DNA of 64,000 nt from Microvelia longipes (Eukaryota > Arthropoda > Insecta > Hemiptera > Veliidae). The translations under genes and the position numbers were made by a program. Below are positions 1-9,700 of the stretch, in pieces. The notes below the pieces were generated by a model, which was given only the letters and a program-made list of their open reading frames with translations, was not told the DNA's origin and ran no database searches. The stretch covers positions 17,068,041 through 17,132,040 of the forward strand of contig JACMZG010000008.1 in the NCBI GenBank assembly GCA_018340805.1, written 5' to 3'. How positions within the stretch are numbered: the first letter of the stretch is position 1; each line of letters starts with the position of its first letter.

Positions 1-530
1 TACCTTGGGAGTGAAAAGTGCTTCCTATTATTAGGTTATTAAAGCCAATTTAACAATTTTTTAGGGGAGTGGTATTCTTTAAATTTATACAGGTGACCGA
101 TCAATTTTTTGTAATTTTCCCGGGGTTGGCATCCCCAAAAATTATAGGGGGATCCGACCAAAAAAAAATTTTATTGGCTCTGTTCCAGGTCAAAAGAAGT
201 TGTTAAGAGCAAAAAGAAATTGCAAATTTTTTTTTGGTGGCAGCCCAAATTTATAAGGGGGTCCGACCCAAAAATAAGTATGAAATACAACAAACATGTT
301 AAAATAAAAATCAACGTCTGGAGATAAAATCTTGTATGCACCTTGGGAGTAAAATGCTATTTTCCCCTCGCTATTTACTCCCTCGGCTTTTTTCTCGGGA
401 ATTAAACACATGAATCCCTCGGCTTCGCCTTGGGAGTTAAATACTTTGGTTCCCTCGGCTTACGCCTTTTAGAACCAACTAACTGCTCAGGGAAATAATA
501 GCATTCTTTACTCCCTTGGTGCATAAATAA
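1..530. mobile_element. Non-autonomous TIR element, copy 1 (cut by window edge)
   Basis: This stretch matches 14790-15475 in order along its length. Shared blocks include the 'caacgtctggagataaaat' segment and runs of 'cctcggctt..gccttgggagttaa'. Its start (ccttgggagtgaaaagtgct) and end (agcattctttactcccttgg) are inverted versions of each other, about 20 bp with mismatches. No coding potential is seen; the 73-codon minus-strand frame inside is not convincing. It is probably a MITE-like DNA transposon, and its true left end may lie before base 1. Confidence 0.6.
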
Positions 531-537
531 CTATTAT

Positions 538-780
538 GCTCCTTTTTATTGTTACACCTGTAGAGATATATACTAGAGGGAACATAGCCTATCTTAACAC
601 ATTGAGAGGCCTGAAACATCTTTTTAGGGCTCTTAGGGCTCTGTGTAACTTCATTAAATCCTCCTGTGAGTTAAGGTTATAATAAATCTATTGTTTTCGG
701 CTTCCCGCACATTGTTTTGATTTGTATTTTAAACGTGCTACTATATAAGTTGCTGCATTTTTGTTCTGCTTATTTATTAT
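538..780. other. Intergenic, no feature recognised
   Basis: AT-rich unique-looking sequence. No reading frame, RNA gene or repeat could be supported here. Confidence 0.4.
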
Positions 781-789
781 ATTGATAAT

Positions 790-1045
790 AGAATGGGGTC
801 AGGTTATTTTCCAATGTTTAAAATTTCAACCAATAGGGCCCCTCAGAGCCTATATATCTTTATGGTTATACCTGGTTCCCTAGACTTCTTCAGACACAGC
901 TAACTCTTCCCCACCAGTACCCCTAACCACATCATATCCATCCTCTGCTCCCTCCTCCTACTTCCTAACAAAATACTCAGTCTGTAAACAGCACTGATGA
1001 TGACGTAAAGTCGAAACTGGTTAGTTATATTTTTTTATACAATTG
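790..1045 (+). mobile_element. Penelope-end-like remnant with hairpin motif
   Basis: A C-rich stretch leads to 'actgatgatgacgtaaag' followed by 'tcgaaactggttag', near 990-1022. The layout CTGATGA, short GAC/GTC stem, GAAAC recalls the end motifs of Penelope-like elements, which are known to carry hammerhead ribozymes. The stem joins the core with one extra base, so an active ribozyme is doubtful. The ends of the remnant are not defined. Confidence 0.3.
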
Positions 1046-2014
1046 TGGTTGACAGTATATTAATTATTTTTTTATTAAACATCGTGATCAATCTTATGGA
1101 TAAATAAGCATGATACAATATTGTAGGGTAATGAAATCAAAGTATAAAAAGTTTTCAAAAAATATTTTATTGAGAACAATCCAACTATTAACATACACAC
1201 TATAAGCATTAATATACATTCGGAGCTATACTTGGACGTCTTGACTGCACCCTAGCCTTGGAGGGAGTAGTGAGGTCTAGGAGTGTGTGTGTTTAACGCT
1301 CTACCCCCTCCCCTTTGCACTGTACCCTCCTTTTCATACTTCTAAAATCCTAAAAAACTTTAGCTTAATTATGTCCTCATTTCTTTACTTAAAATTTTTT
1401 AAGGAATACTAATTAAACTATATAAGGTAAAAGTTAATATTTATTTTAGATTAATATTAGATATTATGCAACACTTAATAGTCGAATTAAGTTTAGTAAC
1501 TCGCGAAAAGGAACAATTACTACGTACACACAGCGTATTAAACATATAATCGTATTCCATACGCATTAAGTACGACGAGTTTTTGTACCGTATTTGTTTA
1601 GTCGATCGATTGAGATTACGCGATAACTGATCCCGTCTCGTCTTTTGATCCGAAAACATCGCTTCTTTTAAAGAGAAGGTTCACTTTTGGTTATAACTAG
1701 GTTTAAAACAAAAAATATATTTAATTAAATTGTGATTTCTTTGCATATTAATAATGTTACACTAAAATAATAATATTTCGTTCCGAAAGTTATTTGATGA
1801 AAACGGTAAATTTCAAGTGAAATAAACGTTCGAAAAGAAGGTTATGCGTTAAATACGATCGGCTCTAAAGGTACATACAGCATATCGGGAGATCCATTTA
1901 GATTCCATTTCTCTAGTTCTAGAGTATGCGATTGGATTCCCTCAGGATGTTTCATACAGCTTATATTACTAATTTTTGTTGATATATTCGATGAGTATAG
2001 TAAAAAAATATAAA
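1046..2014. other. Intergenic, no gene seen
   Basis: AT-rich sequence with a short frame at 1441-1659 (minus) that has no recognisable domain, upstream ATG context or splice partner. Nothing else could be supported. Confidence 0.4.
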
Positions 2015-3005
2015 AAATCGTGTACGGAGAACCTCGGAACTTTTCCTTATCACATCGGATTCGCTACGCTAATCCTCCTACTTCGGACTCGCTACGCTAA
2101 TCCTCCCTACTTCGGATCGCTACGCTAATCCTCCTATTCGGACTCGCTACGCTAATCTCCCTACTTCGGACCGGCAATCCTCCCTCTTCGGATCGCTACG
2201 CTAATCCTCCCTTCTTCGGACTCTACGCTAATCCTCCCTATTCGGACTCGCTACGCTAATCCTCCCTACTTCTTCGCTAGTCATCAGAATATACAATTAG
2301 TTAAATTTATACTACAACACGTCTTCAGATTCACTTCGCTCGTCCTCAGATAGTACATGTAGTAAATAATACATTTTTCATGTATTTTTCAATACATTAC
2401 AGTTTCATTCCATTGTTCATCCATCCAGGCACTGACCACGCTCGATGCTGCTTAACTATTAAGATTTAAAAAAATCATGGATATACTTGTCGTATTGAAA
2501 CGATACTTAGTGTACTTATTTATTAAGTAAAGGTACTAAATGTTAACTTTACTGGATTATTTTCCGAATTTTTACATTTTTTTAAAAAACATCGTCCACA
2601 AGTCTTATGATAAAAATTGAATAATTGAATCTAATGCTGTCAATGAGATGAAACTTAATATAAATGTTATTCTTGGTACATGCCTACCTAATCGCATACT
2701 GATTCTGCTTTTTAAGACTTTTAGAAACTTTTGCTGAGTAATTATTGCGGGTCAATGACGTCATAAAAATATATTCCGAATAGCACAACTACACCTATAG
2801 ACTGATTTTGTACTAAGTTTCAACTCTCTACCATAAATAAACTGGAAGCTACGATGATAACAGACACACATACAGACAGACAACTATGTGGGAACCACTT
2901 AGGAGGCCTTAAAAACAGCTGAAAGAATAATTCCTGTGACTTCCTGGTGTCGGATTTTTTTACAAACACGATATTTTTTCCTATATACCTACGGTATAAA
3001 TGAGG
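2015..3005 (-). repeat. Dispersed repeat family R, copy a (reverse)
   Basis: Reverse copy of a repeat seen at least eight times in the window. In forward orientation it starts near taccgtaggtatataggaaaa. It then carries 'ccggaattatccgtttca', 'tctgttatcatcgtagctcc', 'tatgacgtcatt' and 'gcagcattgagcgtggtcag', and ends 'gaggtaccccgtacc'. It has no coding capacity. In this copy the part near the end has expanded into a local tandem array (2040-2285). It lies head to head with the next copy, about 70 bp away. Confidence 0.7.
2040..2285. repeat. Tandem array, ~28-bp unit, inside repeat R copy a
   Basis: About eight to nine imperfect units of 'ctacttcggactcgctacg' plus 'ctaatcctcc'. The same words occur once in other R copies (as gaggatgagcgtagcgaatccg), so this is local expansion of a single site in the dispersed repeat. 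Confidence 0.7.
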
Positions 3006-3074
3006 AAATTTAAAAATACAATTAAATGACGTAGGGTAGTATTTAAATAGTAGGAAATATTTACCTTTTATACC

Positions 3075-3770
3075 GTAGGTATACGAGGACGTATATACGT
3101 ATAGGAAAAGTATTGTGATTGCAAAAAAATCTGAAGCCAGGATATAACCGGAATTATCCGTTTCATGAGTTTAAAAGGCCTCCTGAGTGGTTTTTACAAA
3201 GTTGTCTGTAGTTATCTGCCTGTATGTGAGTGTGTGTGTCTGTTATCATCGTAGCTCCTAGTGTATTTATGCTAGAAAGTTAAAAATTTGTACAAAATCA
3301 GTAAGTAAAATATTTTTTTATGACGTCATTAACCCGCAATAATGGGAGCAAAAACTTCGAAAATAATAAAACACAGAAAAATGATGCGATCGGATTGAGG
3401 TTTAGCTCGTATATGGTTTATCTCATTATCTGCATTAGTTCAATTTTTATGGAATGATTTGTATACTTTTTACAAAAAATTGTAAAAAATCGGGACACAA
3501 TCCCATTGAGTTGAAATTTGGTTCAAGTGTAAACCTTCACTTCAATCAATAAGTACACTAAGCTTTGTTTCAATTATCCATCAATTTTATTGGATCATAA
3601 AAATTAAGTAGCATTGAGCCTAGTTAGTGCTGTATGGGTGACCGCTAAGAATGATACGATGCATTTACTATCTGAGGACAAGCGAAGCAAGTCTAAAGCA
3701 GGGAGGATGAGCGTAGCGAATCCGATGTGATGAGAAAAAGTTGCGAGGTACCCCGTACCCGATTTTTAAA
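3075..3770 (+). repeat. Dispersed repeat family R, copy b
   Basis: Forward copy with the family's ordered blocks: taccgtaggtat, accggaattatccgtttca, gtttttacaaagttgtctgt, tgttatcatcgtagctcct, tgacgtcattaacccgcaa, the gcattgagc..agtgctgta block and a final gaggtaccccgtacccg. Together with copy a it forms a large inverted pair around 3040. Confidence 0.7.
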
Positions 3771-4190
3771 GTCTGTTTCGATAACAGGTAAATAAGATTA
3801 TTTCCTATTATTAACCTCATTGTTTTGAATAATTTTAACTAATAATTCATTCTTGTTATAAGGTCATATGATATGATGTCATATTAAATATTTAATCTAC
3901 TAGTTAAGTTATTAATAATATAAAGATTAATATCATACCTTTTTAGCGGATTTCTTTTGGGAATAAAATTCGCAAATGGGATAGGCGTCATGGCGGAATT
4001 CAAACCTCGGACTACGACAAAAATCTGTTTCAGAGGCCCCTAATGGCGAAATACAAAAATCAACCTTTGGGAGGACACAAAATCTATTTTTGTGACGTCA
4101 TTAACCCGGTTTGCTGAGTCAGCAAAATTTTTTAAAAATTCGGTAAAAATCAGGGTTAATATTTTCACCGCGAAAAAGGTCAATATTTAT
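3771..4190. other. Intergenic, no gene seen
   Basis: AT-rich. A 'tgacgtcattaacccg' word at 4092-4108 resembles an R-family block, but no longer match is visible. Confidence 0.3.
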
Positions 4191-4194
4191 GTTT

Positions 4195-4425
4195 TTTGGG
4201 ACGCTGAATTAAATGAGACCGGTCCGAAGTCAATACAACCACTCTAAGTGACCAAAAAGTCGAAAAAACCATTGTAAATTACCAAAAACCAAAATATAGG
4301 TCGAAAAAAAAAAATTCGAGTAGGGTGTCGTGTTCTATGAATTTTTGGGCGCTGAATCGAATGAAACCGGACCGAAGTCAATACGACCACTCTAAGTTAC
4401 CAAAAAAATCGAAAAACCCACAAAA
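4195..4425 (+). repeat. Short dispersed repeat, two tandem copies
   Basis: Two adjacent copies of a unit running 'gctgaat..gaatgaaaccgg' then 'gaagtcaatacgaccactc' and 'agtgaccaaaaagtcgaaa'. Related copies occur at 39090-39290. No coding role is seen; a 71-codon frame overlaps it by chance. Confidence 0.5.
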
Positions 4426-4450
4426 AATATCAAAATGCTTTAAAGCTAAC

Positions 4451-4683
4451 CAGTTACTCAATTGTCAAGCACTGCTCGTAACTCATTTTGTCTGTATTTT
4501 TCAAAGGAAATGCGCCAATCCTTTAAAGATAACTGACTAAGCATAAAACTAGTGCAAATAATAGTGCATACTTCTAATTTTAGAGGCATATTTTTTGTAT
4601 AACCAACTGGATAATTATGCGCATTTCCTTTGAAAAATACAGACAAAATGAGTTACGAGCAGTGCTTGACAATTGAGTAACTG
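4451..4683. mobile_element. MITE with perfect 65-bp terminal inverted repeats
   Basis: Bases 4451-4515 are the exact reverse complement of 4619-4683, beginning cagttactcaattgtc. The spacer is about 103 bp and AT-rich, with no coding frame. This is the form of a foldback MITE. Perfect arms suggest recent insertion or a strong hairpin. No clear target duplication is visible. Confidence 0.8.
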
Positions 4684-4727
4684 CTTAGGTTCTAAAGCAT
4701 GAACCGGAACCTTAAGCAAGAAATGGG

Positions 4728-4798
4728 TTGTTAAGCACGGAAACACGCATTCTAAATGAAATTCGCCCGACAGCGGACCACTGCGCCGGAATTATTTA
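4728..4798. repeat. Short dispersed repeat (copy 1 of 3)
   Basis: 'ttgttaagcacggaaacacg' followed by 'gaaattcgcccgac' and 'gcgccggaatt'. Copies also lie at 5405-5475 and 37463-37535. Copies 1 and 2 are in direct orientation and flank the non-LTR relic at 4840-5350. Confidence 0.6.
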
Positions 4799-4839
4799 TT
4801 TAGTAGTTGTAAACTTATGTAATGTATTTTTTTTAATAA

Positions 4840-5350
4840 CAATTCTTTATTAATACATAAATACGTAGGTATAAATTTCATAACAAAATATACAAAAGAT
4901 ACCTCCTGCTTAGATCAGGAGATCTGTTTTGCAGGAGGGAGTCTAATTGGCTTTATATATTTTTTTTTTATTTGATAATAAATATTATTTATTATAATAA
5001 TTTATTAAAATTTTATATAATTAAAATAATATTTTAATTATATAAAAAAAACAATTATTTATAAAGTAAATATGTTTTTTATAAAATAAGTTTAATAAGT
5101 TTTTAAAATAAAGAGTGGTGTATTATTGTGTAGTGTAAGTTTGTTTAGTGTGAGTGAGTGTGGTGAGTGATTGTGTAATCTTAGGTTTTATTATTACATT
5201 GTTGATCAATTTTAATTTAATTTAATTTCTCACTGTATCATTAAGTATGTATTGTTTTAATTTTTGTTTGAAAGATTTTATATTTTCAATGCAAATTATT
5301 TCTTGTGGAAGTTCATTCCATATCTGTGCTGCTCTATATTGCCAAGTTCT
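4840..5350 (-). mobile_element. Non-LTR retroelement 3' end, relic
   Basis: On the minus strand, 5350 to 5215 translates to a frame with 'AAQIWNELPQEI' and 'SFKQKLKQYIL', ending in a stop. This is the usual C-terminal end of non-LTR reverse transcriptase ORFs (WN-LP then FK-KLK). AT-rich sequence resembling a 3' UTR follows to about 4840. The rest of the element is missing, so it is a 5'-truncated dead copy. Confidence 0.6.
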
Positions 5351-5404
5351 ATAAAACTATACTATAAAACTAACTAACTATAAAAAATATCATTCCAACC
5401 AGGA

Positions 5405-5475
5405 TTGTTGTTAAGCACGGAAACACGCATCCAAAGGAAATTCGCCCGACATGCAGACCACCGCGCCAGAATTTT
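5405..5475. repeat. Short dispersed repeat (copy 2 of 3)
   Basis: Direct repeat of the block at 4728-4798, with a few substitutions. It lies just beyond the putative poly(A) site of the ankyrin gene. Confidence 0.6.
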
Positions 5476-5476
5476 T

Positions 5477-5482
5477 TTTATT
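5477..5482 (-). terminator. Putative poly(A) signal of the HEPN-ANK-TPR gene
   Basis: AATAAA on the minus strand, about 33 nt past the TPR stop codon. It is the right distance for a short 3' UTR but sits in AT-rich DNA, so the match could be chance. Confidence 0.35.
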
Positions 5483-5514
5483 ATTATTTTTTTACTAAAA
5501 TTGCTGATACTTAT

Positions 5515-6624
5515 TTAAGACAAACAATTTAATAAACAATTTATTTCTGTGTTAAACGGAAAATTCGGAATTGTATCTGGATTATTATTTTTACTAAATA
5601 TATTAGTCCCTTCCAATATTCTAAGTGCTTTGTCACCATTATTTCTGGCTTTTTCAATGATAGCCAGTATAATTTTAGTTTCTTGTAGACAAACATTATT
5701 TGGTTCCATGAAGGACTCCTCAATCCTCAGTATATATTTACAAAGTTTCAATGCTTCATAATACCTGGACAGATTCATTAATATTCTTACTTTTACACTT
5801 TTCGTATTGATTCTAGCTGGATGTGTCTCTCTTATATACAATTTGTCAGCTATATCAATTGCATTTTCAATGACTTCAAGAGCTTCATTACATTTATTCA
5901 AGTCGTTTAAAGACGTACTATATACAGTTTGAGCATGTAAAACATAAGTGTCAGGATCTTTTTTTCGATAAGAATAATAATCCTTAATACTAATATATCC
6001 ATTTTCGCTAAACTCCAATGATTTTTGGAATCTCTCTAACCCAGAAAACATTTTTCCCATATAAATCATTATATTATATTTATTAATAATACGATCGTCA
6101 TTTATGTCTTCTAGGTCTTTTAGATCACTATACATTTCTTCTAGAAGAGTTAATGCTTTTTCAAACTGATTTGTACGGTCCAATGCTTGTATTAGCTCTA
6201 GTTTTGTACAATTAGTCAAATCATGATCTTTTCCGAGGACAATCAGTTGGTGATTATATATAGTTTTATAAATCTCTAAACTCTCAACAAATTTATTCCC
6301 CTGAAATAAATAGTTTGCTTTCAATAGTCTTATGTCCCAGTATAATGGATTTTCAAAATCTAAAATGTTTATTTTGCTCAATAAGTCGTCAATTGACTTC
6401 ACTGCTATATCAAAGTTCAGTTCATCATCTTTCTCTTGGAATTCACTCAACCATTTTTCATTGCCCGAAAGTTCATTCTTTAAATTGTTTAAATCAAAAA
6501 AATTATTTTTAGCGGCAAATGTAAATAAATGATAATTTTCACTGTTGCGACATCTTCTTAATAAAAGTTTTAAAGTAGGATCATGGTGTACTTTAAACGA
6601 TTTATTAAATCCTACCGCTTTAAA
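5515..6624 (-). CDS. TPR-like C-terminal exon of the HEPN-ankyrin gene (or separate TPR gene)
   Basis: The frame runs to 6645 but opens at a TTG, and no ATG lies in its first 150 codons, so it is unlikely to be translated alone from its start. The product is 369-376 residues and almost all helical. It has degenerate TPR-type pairs, for example 'LKANYLFQGNKFVESLEIY', 'IQALDRTNQFEKALTLLEE' and 'ILMNLSRYYEALKLCKYIL', with spacing like kinesin-light-chain TPRs. TPRs usually bind partner proteins. The ankyrin frame ends 37 bp upstream on the same strand. CAG|gtaata at 6737/6736 and an acceptor ending gatgagcag at 6625 are both phase 0, so a 112-nt intron would fuse the frames. A better-looking acceptor (tttacag, 6650) would instead lead to a stop after five codons. 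The fusion is my inference; the TPR call rests on the pattern. Confidence 0.7.
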   Translation of the reverse strand, partial: FKAVGFNKSFKVHHDPTLKLLLRRCRNSENYHLFTFAAKNNFFDLNNLKNELSGNEKWLSEFQEKDDELNFDIAVKSIDDLLSKINILDFENPLYWDIRLLKANYLFQGNKFVESLEIYKTIYNHQLIVLGKDHDLTNCTKLELIQALDRTNQFEKALTLLEEMYSDLKDLEDINDDRIINKYNIMIYMGKMFSGLERFQKSLEFSENGYISIKDYYSYRKKDPDTYVLHAQTVYSTSLNDLNKCNEALEVIENAIDIADKLYIRETHPARINTKSVKVRILMNLSRYYEALKLCKYILRIEESFMEPNNVCLQETKIILAIIEKARNNGDKALRILEGTNIFSKNNNPDTIPNFPFNTEINCLLNCLS

Positions 6625-6736
6625 CTGCTCATCAATATTTGTCAATATACTGTAAATTTTTTTGTTCTTAGTTTCCTTTATTTTATGTTTGCTGGAATAT
6701 TTTTTTTTTGTTACTTTTATTATTTTGTATTATTAC
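6625..6736 (-). other. Candidate 112-nt intron joining ankyrin and TPR exons
   Basis: Donor CAG|gtaata is a strong match. The acceptor gatgagcag has the right phase (0/0) but no pyrimidine tract. Without splicing, the ankyrin frame adds 17 codons and stops at 6683. Confidence 0.5.
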
Positions 6737-9700
6737 CTGATTTATATCCAAAGCTGTTTCATTACTTTGATTAGATGCATCGTATCTTGCTCCATGTGAT
6801 AGTAACTCTATCAAAACTTTATCTTGAGAAAACTTAGCTGCAACATGAAGAGCGCTATTTCCATTTTTGCCAGCAACATTTACATCCCAACCGCTTTTTA
6901 GGAAAATTTTAACTACACTTATCAAGCCTTTTTTTGAAGCTAGCATAAGCAATGTTTCACCATTAAATGCAACAGCTTCTAACATTGTTTCCTTTGCTAA
7001 TTCTGAAACACGTTGGTCATCAAGTTTTTCATCAATTATGTTTTGCAGAAAAGTTGCATTTTTAATCAATTTTGTTACCTCCGGATTTTTATTTTTATCG
7101 ATTAAGTCAACATCAACTGCTTCTGCTCCGTTGTTCAGAAGTACTTTTATAGCATCTTTATTCGTCATTTCAATGGCGAGACAAAGTGGAGTTTTATCAT
7201 TAAGTCCTTTTACATTAGCGTTTAATAAGTGTGGATTTTGAAATAATGCTTTTAATAAGTCTGATTGCTTAGCAATAACAGCGATATGAAGCAAAGACAA
7301 GCCATTATGTCTGTAATCCAGAAATGAACCATTTCCTAGAAATAGCTTTATTAAATTATAATGTCCTTGGAACGAAGCCAGATATATAGGTGATTTTCCA
7401 TCATCATTTTCTTTATTCATGTCAGCTCCTTTCTCTAGTAATAACATAGCAATATTAATGTGGCCCAAATCTGAAGCCATATGGAGTAATGTCATTCCAT
7501 CTTTATATTTTGCGTTGATATTAAAATCCTTTGACTTCGAAATTTCCTTTACGATCTCAATTCGATTATTCTTCACAGCCAGTTGAATTGGATTGTAACC
7601 ATTATTATCTTCTATTAAAGGATTAGCTCCTAATTGTAAAAGAATTTCAACAGCATTTATATGACCATTATATGATGCTTTGTGAAGAGCAGTTTGTCCT
7701 GTCTGGTCAACCTTGTTAATATCAGCTCTTCCAGTAGTCATAAGTTCATAAAGATACTTAATGATTTCTACACGACCTAATGAAGATGCGAGCAATATCA
7801 TTTTATCCAAAACATTGAAATCAATATTCAATTTTTTCAAAATGTCGACACTTCCTTTTAAAACTGTTATTTCAAGAGAAGTTTCCTTGACAATATAATT
7901 TGATTTTTCAATCAATTCGTAAATGATTTCAATACTGTTAGAATTATATTTTATAGCTATATCCAGGGGAGTGAGATGATCATCATTAGTAATACTTGGA
8001 TCGGCTCCTTTTTCTAAAAGCAATTTAAAACATTTGTTATATCCATTTTTTATGGCCTCAATTAGAGGAGTGTTACCATAAATATCTTTAGTGTCGATTT
8101 CTACTTTTTCCTGAATGAGAAATTTTAAAATTTCATAGTTACCAAATTGAGCAGCAAGAAATAAAGGCGATTGCTTGTATTTATTCATACATTTTGGATC
8201 ACTTCCTTTTTTTATAAGCAACTCAACACTTGAAGTGTGACCTCTCTGAGCTGAATAATGGAGAGGAGTACATCCTGATTTATCGCAAGCGTCTAAATCG
8301 GCTCCATGCTCTATTAGTAATGAAACATTATTTACCTTACCTTTCAAAGTTGCGAAATGCAAAGGAGTCTGCTTCATATTATTTAAAACATTGATATTAT
8401 CAAAGATCTCAAGTAAGTAAGTTAATATTTTTGTATTTTCTTGTAAAGCTGCCACGTGAAGTAAAGTCGTTCCATTTTTCAGTTTAGTCTTTACGTTTGC
8501 GTTTTGTGAAATCAAATATTTGACAGTTTCGAGATTTGTGAATAAGGAGTAATAAAGTACTGTGTTTCCTTTGTTTGATACAAAATCGATGTCACTCCCA
8601 TTTTCAACTAATATTTTGATTGATTCAGAAACATCTTCAGATGAGTTAAACATGATGGTCTGATTAATTAAAGACTTACACAAAGGCGTTAATCCTTGAT
8701 TATCTACTGCATTGATATTCGCATTGTTCTGCAATAAGAGTTTTATTAGTTCCATGTTATTATTATGGTGAAGAGAGGCAATATGTAGGGCTTCATTTGT
8801 GTCGCCTATGTCCGAATCAATGATGTATCCATTGTTCAGTAATGCTTTTACAATTTGACAGTTACCACCATATATGGCTGCACCAAGCAAATTTGGTAAA
8901 TCCTCATTATCTTCGAAGCAAAGCCCATTATTTTTCGAAAGTATCTCAAAAATATTATTGTATCCGTGTGTAATAGCAATTCTGAGAGGGGTAAATCCGT
9001 CAATATTGAGCAATGTTCTATCCGCACCTTCCTTTAATAAATATTCAACCATCTCATAATGTCCATATTCCGCCGCTATGTGTAGAGCTGTATTTCGTTT
9101 TGCACCATTGGTTGTCCTGACATTAACATTATATTTTAGATGAAGCAAACATTTGACAATGTTTGAATGGTTTTTAGCAACCCCGTGGTGTAAGGGAGTA
9201 AAACCTTGAGAATCATATAATATATTTGTTACTTCATTGTTTTCTATCAGAGCTCTAACTGCTATAATATTACCTTCCATTGAAGCGACATGAAGAGGTG
9301 TCATTAAATCGACGTCTGTAGCATTAACATCAATTTTTTGTTCCAATAAATAATCAATATTATCTTCATTTCCTTGAAATGCAGCATAGTGGAGTGCTGT
9401 AGAATTTCCGGAGTCTCTTCCCATAATATCCCCCTGTGTTTTATCACGAATATTTTTTCCAACTTTTAAACACCTAAACATTTCTTCTTGATTTGATATA
9501 ATTTTAAGATCGTCTTCTAAATTCGTCTTTTTAACCAATAGTAATTTGATGGCAATTTGATTTGGTGGGCGTGAATTTAATTGATTTTTACATATTAAGT
9601 TCATGAAATTAATAAGAAGACAAATCTTAAAGTTTGGAATTAAGATATGATGTACAATATTATTGTGAGCTAAATGATTTCTAAAATTTTTGCCAGTTAT

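Noticed and set aside
990..1022. A confident hammerhead ribozyme call
   Set aside because: The stem after CTGATGA is offset by one base and flanking stems were not found, so it is kept only as a weak resemblance.
6867..7241. 124-codon frame antisense to the ankyrin gene
   Set aside because: It lies wholly inside the ankyrin exon on the other strand and has no recognisable domain.
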